A DNA stretch of 64,000 bases, taken from positions 58,613,394 to 58,677,393 of the forward strand of contig JAIOJX010000006.1 in the NCBI GenBank assembly GCA_022376925.1, given 5' to 3'. Below the pieces are notes generated by a model. The model ran no database searches, had not been told where the DNA came from, and saw nothing but the letters and a program-made list of their open reading frames with translations. Below are positions 45,456 through 55,007 of this stretch, piece after piece (position 1 is the stretch's first letter; every line of letters starts with the position of its first letter). This DNA comes from Tragulus kanchil. Its lineage: Eukaryota > Chordata > Mammalia > Artiodactyla > Tragulidae. The position numbers and the translations under genes are program-made.

Positions 45456-45545
45456 ATGAGTGGCAACCCCTAGCCCCATCAACTCAAGGGGGTCCCCTCA
45501 CCCTGCCTGATTGGTACAATCAACTCATTAAAAATCCTTTCCCTG

Positions 45546-45933
45546 GGGCTTCCCCTGGTGGTCCAGTGAGTAAGGACACCTCCTTGCAGTGCAAGGGGTG
45601 CCGGTTCAATCCCTGGCCTGGCACGATCCCATGTGCCATGGAGCGGCTGGACCGATGTGTCCAATTACCGAGCCGGAGCTCTGGGGAGCATGTGCCCAGA
45701 GCCGGCACTCTGCGACGACAGAGGCCACCGTGATGGGAGGCCCACAGGAGCCAAAGAACAAAGGCGGATGAAAATAGAGAAATGAAAGACCAATAGAAGC
45801 GGCCTGCCCACTCCCCTCCCTCCCTAACCCTACCCCCACCCAAAATAAATAAATAAATAAATAAATAAATAAATCTTAAAAAAAAAATTAAAAACAAAGT
45901 TGAGGTGAAAGTTTATTAAAAAAAAAAAACAAC
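45546..45933 (+). mobile_element. CHR-2-like SINE inserted in the class II provirus
   Basis: Head 'cttcccctggtggtccagtg', B box 'ccggttcaatccctggcctg', GC-rich body, (AAAT)n and A-rich tail. It is flanked by a target duplication based on 'cctttccc' with its A-rich lead (about 45,530-45,543 and 45,934-45,949). It must be younger than the provirus. Confidence 0.88.
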
Positions 45934-45959
45934 AAAAATTCCTTTCCCCGATTACAATT

Positions 45960-46390
45960 TAAAAAGGCTGCCTACTAGATTGTCCGGAGTTAACAAACCC
46001 CTGGGGCCCATCACAGCCCACTGGACCGACCATCCCTATTTGCCTGGGCTGAGACCTAAGATGGACATTTATATAAAGGGGAAGAAATATAGATGTCTAG
46101 TCGATACTGGGGCCGACTGGTCTGTTCTCAGAGCAGAAGAGGTCCCTCCCGAGTGGGAAACAATCCCAGGTCCCATGATATTGGGAGTCAGAGGATATAC
46201 CCCATCTAAAGAATCAGCAAAATGACTTACCTGGAAAGATTCTGATGGCAAAATAGGGACAGTCAAACACCTAATAGCTACTGGATTAAATGCTAACTTA
46301 TTGGAACAAGATGTATTGGGGGCAGCTGATGCCTACATTACTACTGATCATACAGGCTTCTACGAGGGCCTGCTAGATGAGGAAGAATAG
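45960..46390 (+). pseudogene. pro: Class II ERV protease pseudogene
   Basis: The active-site motif LVDTGADWSVL lies near 46,100, followed by the flap text 'GPMILGVRGYTPS'. A stop at 46,223 is followed in the same frame by 'NANLLEQDVLGA', a decayed form of the second protease motif. No dUTPase domain is seen between nucleocapsid and protease (45,456-45,960), although many betaretroviruses encode one there. Confidence 0.82.
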
Positions 46391-46479
46391 CAACAACAGC
46401 TTGTAAAATCCTATGTTGAAAATTATAGGGGAGATCCTAAATTTGAAAAAATGTGTAGGGGAGAATCATTAACTCAGTG

Positions 46480-47280
46480 GAAGGTGCACCTCCAACCCTA
46501 AAGGCCACTGCCCTCCAGGTTCCCCCAATACAATGGAAACATGGACCCCCAATATGGGTGGAGCAGTGGCCTCTTCCACTCCTTAAGTTACAAGCCCTTT
46601 GAGAAATTATAACTGAACAGTTAAACATTGGACATATCTGCCCTTCCATTAGTCCATGGAGTAACCCTATATTTGTGATTGAAAAGGCTTCAGAAAAATG
46701 GAGAATGCTACAGGATCTCAGAAAGATTAATGAGAGGATGATTATTCAAGGGACTCCCTTGAGAGTATTGCCCTGGATACCCCATACCCCCAATAGTCTA
46801 TACCTCATGCTAATAGACATCAAAGTTTGCTTCTTTTCCATACCCTTGAACCCCCAAGATTGTGAAAAGTTTGCCTTTTCGGTGTCCTCTACTAACTTTG
46901 AGGGACCCGGTAAATGCTTTGAATGGAGAGTTCTGCCCCAAGGAATGGCCAATAGCCCAGCCTTTTGTCAAAACTATGTAAAAGACCTCCTCCAACCTGT
47001 CAAACAGCTAACAGAGACCAAACTGTATATATACATGGATGATATTATCTTAGGAGCCTCGACCACCACGCAGCTAACAGAGGCTTACAGAATTCTACAA
47101 AAATGTCTCTCAAAGGGAAAGCTTCATGTATCCTCTGACAAGATTCAAACTGTTCCACCGTTTAAGATCTTGGGATCTCGACTTTCCCTAGAGGGCGTTA
47201 TCTCCTTAAAGCCTCAGTTACTTATTCAGAATCCCTACTCCTTAACTGGTTTACAGCAGGTTTGGGAAGAGATTAATTGA
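46480..47280 (+). pseudogene. pol: Class II ERV reverse transcriptase pseudogene (partial)
   Basis: Open from 46,675 to 47,280 (201 codons), with related text upstream interrupted by a stop near 46,601. Motifs: 'KWRMLQDLRKINERM', 'LIDIKVCFFSIPL' (catalytic Asp kept; the usual second Asp of this motif is Val), 'VLPQGMANSPAFCQ' and 'YMDDI' (about 47,035). It ends soon after the palm; connection and RNase H are absent. Confidence 0.87.
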
Positions 47281-47299
47281 CTGCAGCTCTGGATTCCTA

Positions 47300-47924
47300 C
47301 CTCGAAGGGCCAACTCTTGCTACTCTTTGAATTATTATACTTATTCCCATGTCTGCTGGGCCACAGCCCATTCAGGAGAAAAAGCAAAACATGCCCAGAG
47401 CCAATTCTTACAATGCTTTGCAACTCTGGGTCTACCCTATCAGATAAAAACAGACAACGGTCCCTGCTTTGTTAGTAAACATTTACAAAACTTCTTTCAG
47501 CAATGGCACATCCGCCACACAACAGGGATCCCATACAACCCTCAAGGACAGGCCATAATTGAACGTCATCATCAAAACTTGAAGGCCCAATTACAAAAAC
47601 AAAAAGGGGGAATAAGCCCTCACCAGCAACTTGGAATGGCACTCTTTACCCTAAATATTTTTAAATTTTTCAAAAAATGAACTGATGGCACCCTTTCAAA
47701 AACACTGGTTCAACCAAGAAATAAAACCTGAAATACAAGTGAGATGGAAGGACCTCATCACTGGCCAATGGAAGGGGCCTGATCCACTCCTTACGATGGG
47801 GAGAGGATTTGGGTGGATATTCCCCATTGGGGAACCCAGCCCTATATGGGTACCGGCGAGAAACCTTAAATTTATGCCACAAAACAAGGATCAAACCTTA
47901 GAATCTGCTGCAGATAAAATATGA
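47300..47924 (+). pseudogene. pol: Class II ERV integrase pseudogene (partial)
   Basis: A core fragment at 47,327-47,680 has 'IKTDNGPCFVSK' (second catalytic Asp) and 'GQAIIERHHQNLK' (catalytic Glu). The zinc domain and first catalytic Asp are deleted. The C-terminal domain continues in another frame at 47,685-47,924 ('IQVRWKDLITGQWKGPDP', 'PIWVPARNLKF'), the typical betaretroviral integrase end. Confidence 0.87.
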
Positions 47925-48490
47925 CCATATATCAGGCCCAAGAACAGAAAATTCTTGAGGCATCTCTCTCTCTTTCTCTCCTTAATAGGTACAACAGTAG
48001 CAACATCCGTGCTCAGAGTTCAACATGTCAGTGGTAAACAACATATTCACCGCCTCTGCCAAGGGACTTCAGACCTGCCTACATGAACTTGAACACCTGA
48101 GGGCTGCCATAATGGAACTCCAGCAACAGCTTGATCTACATGCCAGAGCTATCAAGATATTAAGCGTTCTGGCACGCTTAGACTGTGACATGAGATATCC
48201 CTGCTTTTGCTTGACAGCCTTCCCAGTGATAAATGAGACTCTAATTGAAGTACAAAACACATCATCACAGATGAAAATATGGAACACTAAATTTTGGGAG
48301 GGGCAAGAGATACTAGCTCATATTATTAGCAAACTAAATATAACCAGAGTAAAGTGAATTGTGCCCCAAACGTTCTGGGAACAAATACAAAAGGAGGTTA
48401 ATGATTTTGGGCTATGGATACAAAGCCCATTCACCTGATTTAAAAATGCTATCTGCTTGATTTGTTGCCTTGTTAGCTATACTGTTTAAG
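47925..48490 (+). pseudogene. env: Class II ERV envelope TM remnant
   Basis: A frame at 48,025-48,357 encodes a heptad-like helical region followed by cysteines about 8 residues apart, as in a TM ectodomain loop. After a stop comes 'FWEQIQKEVNDFGLWIQ' and a hydrophobic segment ('ICLICCLVSY'). A short hydrophobic stretch near 47,985 could be the fusion-peptide end. The surface subunit is absent. The TM call rests on position and pattern, not close similarity. Confidence 0.65.
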
Positions 48491-48678
48491 GTCAAGGGTG
48501 TTATGGCCCACAATAAACAGTTGCAATAACAAAAAAAATTATGCTTACTCAGGTCCTAGAAGATGAACCCCACGTTGGACAAAACCCTTGGGTCAATATG
48601 GCCCTTTAAGAAAATACTCGAGACATAAAATGAGGCCTTTGAATAAAAAACGCTCTAAAAACTCCGTCCAGCCCCCGT

Positions 48679-48850
48679 AAAATAGCTGGTTAGCCAATGA
48701 CGGGTAAGATATTCAGAGGAGGACAACCTAAGACAGGCACAACTGCTGAGCGGAGCTGAAAGGTAAGATGGCTGGTTAGCCATTGACAGGTAAGATCCTC
48801 AGAGGAGGGCAACCTAAGACAGGCACAGCCGCTGTTGGGAGCTGACGAGG
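48679..48850. repeat. 86-bp tandem repeat, two copies
   Basis: 'gctggttagcca' recurs at 48,685 and 48,771, and the following 60 bases ('gaggaggacaacctaagaca' / 'gaggagggcaacctaagaca') match with several substitutions. It sits between the TM remnant and the polypurine tract. Confidence 0.88.
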
Positions 48851-48908
48851 CTAGAGGCTGGCCGCCTCTTAGCTCTATGCCTTGCCTCATCAAGAGTCTC
48901 TTAATTTT

Positions 48909-48927
48909 AAAATAAAAGAGGGGCAGA
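48909..48927 (+). promoter_or_regulatory. Polypurine tract
   Basis: Purine-rich 'aaaataaaagaggggcaga' directly before the 3' LTR, at the expected place for plus-strand priming. Confidence 0.75.
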
Positions 48928-49369
48928 TGTGGGGCTTTGAATTGAAAGAGGTCCGTTGCAAGCATAAGGAAGCTTAAGCACATTGTTTCAGTTTGGAGCT
49001 AAGATGGCGCCTACATGAAGAAACGAGGGCGTGATCTAAATTGTTAAGTTGATTGTCAAAATTTCTGATTGGTTCCACTGGTTTCCGTGCTCGTGGATGA
49101 TTGCTTGACCTTTAGCTTGATTGGTGTAATCTATAGGAAGTCCCTTGCAAAAGCCCCTTCAGTTGTCTATAAAAGCTGAAAGTCTGCACTAATAAAATGG
49201 AACTGCTTTGACAGAACCCTTGCTGCATCTGATTGTCTCCCGCTTGCCGGGGGAGTGGGGGGGCGGGGGAGGAGGTGGGTTGGTGGGCAGCAGACTCACC
49301 TCTCTCTGAGATCTCCCGGTTTAACCGGGGGCAATCCTGCTGCCTTCCTTTCTGCGGAAGGCCCCCGCA
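48928..49369 (+). repeat. Class II provirus 3' LTR
   Basis: 442 bp, TGTGGGG...CCCCCGCA. TATA-like 'tataaaag' at 49,168-49,175, AATAAA at 49,191-49,196, and inverted CCAAT boxes ('gattggt') near 49,068 and 49,119. A G-run array lies at 49,244-49,280. It joins L1 ORF2 directly at 49,370. Confidence 0.9.
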
Positions 49370-50800
49370 CATGACAACTCAAAACTTATGGGATGCAACA
49401 AAAGCAGTTCTAAAAGGGAATAAAATAGCAATAAAATCCTACCTCAAAAAACAAGGAAAAGATCAAAAAGACAATCTAACTTTACACTTAAAAGGACTGG
49501 AGAAAGAAAAATCAAGAAACCCTAAAATTAGCAGAAGAAGAGAAATAATAGAGATCAGAGCAAAAATAAATGAAAAAGAAATAAAGGGAATGATAGTAAA
49601 TATTAATAAAATCAGAAGTTACTTACTTGAAAAGATAAACAAAATAGACAAACTACTAGCCAGACTCATCAAGAAAAAGAGAGAGAAGAGTCAGACCCAC
49701 AAAATCAGAAATGAAAAAGGAGAGTTTACAACAGGCAATACAGAAATACAAAGGATTATAAGAGACTATTATGCACAATTATATGACAATAAACTGGATG
49801 ACCTGGAAGAAATGAACAAATTCTTAGAGAAGTTGAATCTTCCGAAACTGAACCTGGAAGAAATAGAAATTATGAACAATCCAATCACAAACACAGAAAT
49901 TGTATCTGTGTTCAAAAATCTACCCAAAAATAAAAGCCCAGAGCCAGTTGGTTTCGCAGGTGAATTCTTTCAGCATTTAAAGAGATAATGCCTTTCCTTA
50001 TAATACTGTTTCAAAAAATTGCACAAGAAGGAATACTTCTGAACACATTCTACAAGGCCACCATCACCCTGATACTAAAGCCAGGCAAACACCTCAAAAA
50101 AGAAAATTATAGGCCAATATCACTGAATAATATAGACACAAACATCCTCAACAAATTCTAGCAGAAATAATTCACCACTAAATCAAATCTCTCACACACC
50201 ATGATAAAGTCAGGTTCATCCCAGGCATGGAAGTATTCTTCAATATCTGTAAATCAATCAATGTGTTAAACCATGTCAATAAACTGAAGACAATAATCAT
50301 ATGATAATCTCAATAGATGCAGAAAAAGCCTTTGACAAAATCTAACATTCATTTATGATAAAAACTCTTTTAAAAATGGGCATAGAAGAAACCTACCTCA
50401 AAATAGTGAAAGTGATATATGATAAGCTCACAGCAAACATTATTCTCAATACTGCAAAACTGAAAGCATTCCGTCTGAGATCAGGAACAAGACAGGGGTG
50501 TTCACTTTCACCACTATTATTCAACATAGTTTTGGAAGTTCTAGCTACAGCAATTAGAGAGGAAAATGAAATGAAAGGAATTAAGATTTGAAAAGAAGAA
50601 ATATAACTCTCACTGTCTTCAGACAACATGCTACTATACATGGAAACCATAAAGACACTATTAGAAAATTACTAGAGTCAATCAGCCAATTTAGTAAAGT
50701 TGCAGGATATAAAATCAATACACAGAATTCACTTTCGTTCCTATATACAAATAATGAAAAATCAGAAAGAGAAATCGAGGAAGCAATCCCATTCACCAAA
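49370..50800 (+). pseudogene. L1 ORF2 pseudogene, reverse transcriptase part (L1-B)
   Basis: Continues L1-B after the proviruses. An open stretch from 49,371 to 49,988 covers the linker and start of RT. Then, across stops, come '[12 protein letters not shown]', 'ISIDAEKAFDKI' and '[20 protein letters not shown]' (50,355-50,591). The catalytic FADD is decayed to '[10 protein letters not shown]'. Confidence 0.87.
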
Positions 50801-51100
50801 AAGAAACAAAGTACCTACTCAAAAAATGGGAAAAAGACTGAAACAGACATCTCTTCAAAGAAGGCATACAGATTGCCAAAAAGCACATGAAATGATACTC
50901 AACGTCGCTCATTGTTAGAGGAATGCAAATAAAAATTACAATGAGATTGCAGCTCACTCCAAGCATCATCAAAAAAATCCACAGACAATAAATGCTAGAG
51001 AGTGTGTGGAGAAAAGGAACAGGCTTGCACTATTGGTGGGAATATAAATTGATACAGCCACTTTGGAAGGCACTAGGGAGATTCCTTAAAAAACTAGGTC
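50801..51100 (+). pseudogene. L1 ORF2 C-terminal part after an internal deletion
   Basis: After 'EEAIPFT' the text jumps to the ORF2 C-terminal block ('gaaacagacatctcttcaaa', 'gcacatgaaatgatactcaa', 'ttgatacagccactttgg'). By comparison with the usual L1 order, roughly 1 kb of ORF2 is missing. It continues after the SINE at 51,430. Confidence 0.75.
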
Positions 51101-51430
51101 TTCCCTGTTGGCCCAGTGGGTGAAGAGTCCTCCTTGTAGTGCAAGGGGTGCCAGTTTGATCCCTGGCCTGGGAGGATCCCATGTGCCTGCAGAGCAGCTG
51201 GACAGATATGTCCAATTGTGAGCTGGTGCTCTGGAGCGCATGCATCCAGAGCCAGTGCTCTGTGGCAGGAGAGGTCATTACAATCGGAAGCCCTCACGGT
51301 TCAAGGAGTAAAGATGGATGAAAATAAATAAATCAAAAGCCAATAAAAGCAGCCAAAATTTTTTAAAAAATGGAAAAAAGAAAAGGAAGGAATCTTGGAA
51401 ATCATCTACTCCTATTAAAAAAAAAAAAAA
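51101..51430 (+). mobile_element. CHR-2-like SINE inserted in L1 ORF2
   Basis: Head 'gtcttccctgttggcccagt', B box 'ccagtttgatccctggcc', GC-rich body and A-rich tail. A target duplication 'aaaaaactag' occurs at about 51,090-51,099 and 51,428-51,437. It is more decayed than the copies at 45.5 and 61.2 kb. Confidence 0.85.
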
Positions 51431-52090
51431 AAAAACTAGAAGTACCATATGACCTAACAATCCCATTTCAGGCATATATCCTGAGGAAATCAAAATGGAA
51501 AGAGACACCTGAATTCCATTGTTCATTGCAGCACTTTTTACAATAGCTAGAACATGAAAACAACCTAGATTTCCATCAACTGATGAATGGATAAAGAAGC
51601 TGTGGTACATATATGCAATGGAATACTTCTCAATTATAAAAAGAAATGCATTTGCATCAGTTCTAATGAGGTGGATGAATCTAGAACCTACTATACAAAG
51701 TGAACCTGTCAAAAATAGAAGGACAAACACAGTATACTAACACATATATATAGAATCTAGAAAAATGGTACTGTTAAATACCCATGCAGAGCTGCAGTGG
51801 GGAAACAGATATAGAGAACAGATTTGTGAACATGGGAGAGAGTGAGGAGTGGATGGGAAGTATCAAAATAGTAACATGGAAACTTACACTACCAAATGTA
51901 AAAGAGACAACTATTGTGAATATGCTATAAGAATAAGGGAACTTATATGGGGGCTGCTCAACAACCTGGAGGCATGGAATAGGGAGAGATTGGGAGAGGG
52001 GTTCAAGTGGGAGGGATGAAATGTGTACCTATGACTGATTTTGGTTTATGTATAGCTGTAAACAACAAAACTCTGTAAAATAAAATAAAA
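51431..52090 (+). mobile_element. L1-B ORF2 end and 3'UTR
   Basis: 'taccatatgacctaacaatc', 'atccatcaactgatgaatgg'-type text and 'tggtacatatatgcaatgg' are the ORF2 end. The 3'UTR follows, with 'tgactgattttggtttatg' and a terminal AATAAA-rich tail near 52,080. Confidence 0.82.
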
Positions 52091-52109
52091 TATAATTATT
52101 AAATAAACA

Positions 52110-55007
52110 GACATAAAAAAGTGAAAAGAAAAGACTGAGGAGAGCTTGAGAGAAATCTGCACTCTGAGAGACGGAGTGAGGCAAGAAACAGAAACTCCTG
52201 GCCCAGGGGAAACCCCCTCACAAGGGAGGTTAAGAGGAGAGGTAGAATCTTGGAGAGCCAGAAGAAAAAACTGAAACTCTTAGCCCATAAACACCCCCAC
52301 AGACTGAGAATGAACCCCTTGAGCTCTGCCCCAAACCCCTGCTCCCACAGAGGCTTGAGATAAGTGCCTGAGAAAAGTAGACCAGGTGCAGAAAAATGGC
52401 TCTGGCAGAGAAAAGTGACTCTGGTGAAGAGCGCTGTCAATAAAGCACAACAACTCCACAAAGGCCCAGTAGTGGCGACTCAGAGTGTACTCAGAGTGTT
52501 AGGAACAGACTAGAGGATGTCTCGCAGCCCAGCACCCTGCTGGTGAGGGCCTTCTGACTAACCCCAGTTAAAGCAGGAAAGGCCTGAGTCTTCTTAAAAG
52601 AGGTCGCCTGTAGCCAGTTTGAAGTACCGCTGAGAGGGAGTGGGGAAACAGACTCTGGGAAGGGGGGCACTATTAGAACTCTGAGAGCACTAGAACCCTG
52701 GAAGGGAGAGCAGTGACCCCTTATGAGACTGAGTCCTGCACATTTGGCACTCAATCTTCACAGAGACACTGTATTGCCAGCTATCCTGGCCACTAGGCCT
52801 GATCAACTGGTCCTGTAAGCACTGCACTTACTAACTTCAAAATCTGGTTTTCCCGGGAACCTGAGATCTAAGCAGCATTCCCACCTCCACACCTGGCTGC
52901 CACTAGGACATCCAAAGATTCAAGGGCAGCTTCAGAAGCAAACTCTGGCAGAGGAGCCACTAACAGAAGAGAAGATAAATTCATAACTGAAAACCAGGGA
53001 CAGGTTTCCCCTCCCCCCAAGTTTTTCTGTCTCTTCACTTTAACTGTTAAATTGTTTCATATCTACCATTATTCTCCTTACAACTATTCTTTTGTTTGCT
53101 TTCTCTACTGTTTTTTTTCCTCTCTACTAAAATTCAATGTGTACGAATCTTTGTTATCTACCTCTACATAGATTTGCAATACTATTCCATCTTTATTCAT
53201 TACCTATCCATTCCCATCTTTCCCTTCCTCATCATACTTGATGGTTACTAGCTGCTTTTATTGCTTTATCCCCAGCTGGGACCTTGCTCTAGTTTTGTTT
53301 TCCAGACTGTGTTTTAGTTAGCTTGGATCTAAACTGTAGGATATCAACTTTGGTTTCATTGTTTGCCAGAACAATCTCCTGTACTTTATCTTTTTAGCTT
53401 GTTCAGTTTTTGTTATGGATGTATATGTATGTGTCTTTTTCCATTATGTTAGATGATATTGGCATGATTTTATAATTGCCACTTTTTGAAGATGTGCATT
53501 TTGTCCCTCATATGTTTATACTAGTTTTAATACCAATGAAAACCATAGGAAAGCAGCTGTGGAATCTCCATTGTTCTGGCACAGATCAAAAAACCTGGAA
53601 CTTTGGAGAGGGAGCATCAGTTCCAAGACCCTCCACTGTCAGCGAATGCCTAACACTAGGAAATATTAAACAGCAAGAACCCTAACAAAGACAAGCACCT
53701 GTGTACAAGACCTGACATCACCCAACACCCTCTAATAGAAGGTCCCTCCAAACAACAAAAAAGTCAAAAATGCAAATCCAATCATCAGCAGACAGGAACA
53801 CCAAATAAAGCAGGCATGCCCATCAGAGGGGAAAAAAAATAATTGAATAAATAAAAACTTGCCTTCTCACATACTTTACATGAAGCCTAAACAAACTTTT
53901 GGGCCTTCCTACAAGGACAGAAACCAAAAGGAAGGAAACACTCAACTGTGAAGCCTAAGTAAAGGAAACCTCAACACAATAAATTAATAATAATAATGAA
54001 AAGGCAGAGAAACACTGTACAAATGAAGGAGTAAACTGGAAACACAAATTCAAATGAGCAAAGAAGAAAATATAGACAAATAGAAAGAAAAAATAGACAA
54101 ATATCTGAAAGAGATTCAGAAGAAATATACAAATGATGATCCAAAACATTGAAAATAGAATAATAGAGAAAATGGAAAAATCAATTACCACACTGAAGAA
54201 GAACATGCAAGAAATCAAAAGTAAACAAATAGAGAGAAACACCTCAATTGTTGAACTTAAAAATACTATAGAATCAGTAGTAGAGTATCTGAGACAGAAG
54301 AATGGATAAGTGAGCTGGAAAATATAATGGTGGAAATAGCTGCTGAAATATAGAAGAAAGTACAAAGAATGAAAAGAACTGAGGGAAGTTTCAGAGACTT
54401 TGGGGATAATATCAAATGTACCAACATTTAAATTATAGGGGTCCCTGAAGAAGAGGAGAGAAAAAAAAAAAAAAAAGATCTGAGAAAACTGCTGAAGAGA
54501 TTACAGCTGAAAACTCGTCCAACATAGGAAAGGAAATAGTCGATCAAGTCCAAGAAGCAAGAATCCCACACAGAATGAATCCTGCCTCTGAGAAACACAC
54601 CAAGACACATACTAGTCAAATTAAAACAGATTGAACACAAAGAAAAAATATGAAAAGCAGCAAGGGAAAAACAGCAAGCGACATACAAGGAAAACCCCAT
54701 TCGTTTAACTGCTGATCTTTCCTCAGAAGCTCTGCAAGCCAGAAGGGAATGACAAGGCATATTTAAAGTGCTGAAAGAGAAAAATCTGCAGCCCAGCTTG
54801 GATCTCAATCAAAATTGATGGAGAAATCAAAAGCTTTACAGACAAGCAAAAGATAAAAGAATTTATTACCACGAAACCAGCCTTACAACAAGTGTTAAAG
54901 GGACTTATATAGTGAGCAAATACAATAGAAGAAAAAGATCTTAAAAACCTCAAACAGTTAAGAAGATGACAATAGGGACATTTGTAACAATAATTACTTT
55001 AATGTAG
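52110..55007 (+). mobile_element. Third L1 (L1-C): 5'UTR and ORF1, 3' part missing
   Basis: 5'UTR text parallels L1-B (52,290 'cacccccacagactgagaat'; 53,040 'taactgttaaattg'). ORF1 starts near 54,000 and has a coiled-coil segment at 54,140-54,300 with 'KSITTLKKNMQEIKSKQIER', then frameshifts. ORF2 has only its first bases ('gacatttgtaacaataatta') before non-L1 DNA at 55,008. Loss of the 3' end is unusual for L1 and implies a later deletion or rearrangement. Confidence 0.8.

Larger units (their letters stand above)
43450..49369 (+). mobile_element. Class II ERV provirus (betaretrovirus/ERVK-like), 5'-truncated
   Basis: Order: 46-bp end of the 5' LTR, tRNA-Lys-type primer site, leader, gag with two zinc knuckles, a CHR-2-like SINE, protease, partial RT with YMDD, partial integrase, TM envelope remnant, 86-bp tandem repeat, polypurine tract and complete 3' LTR. 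RT connection, RNase H, the integrase N-terminus and the surface envelope are deleted. It lies in the longest tiling piece, so none of it is duplicated. Confidence 0.88.
29627..52090 (+). mobile_element. Long L1 (L1-B), host of the nested insertions
   Basis: It begins with the classic L1 5' start ('ggaggagtccaagatggtgg'), then a GC-rich 5'UTR (to about 32,440), ORF1 (to about 33,960) and ORF2 endonuclease (34,011-34,789). ORF2 reverse transcriptase follows at 49,370-50,800, after two proviruses, then a C-terminal piece and the 3'UTR with AATAAA/A-rich end near 52,085. Overlap pairs J and K and part of pair L inflate its length. It also lacks roughly 1 kb of ORF2 near 50,810 and about 60 bp at the provirus site (an inference from the usual L1 order). 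ORF1 and ORF2 carry many stops, so it is inactive. Confidence 0.85.

Noticed and set aside
49233..49988. 251-codon frame as a host gene
   Set aside because: It fuses LTR U5 to L1 ORF2 linker/RT without an ATG at its start; it is repeat sequence.
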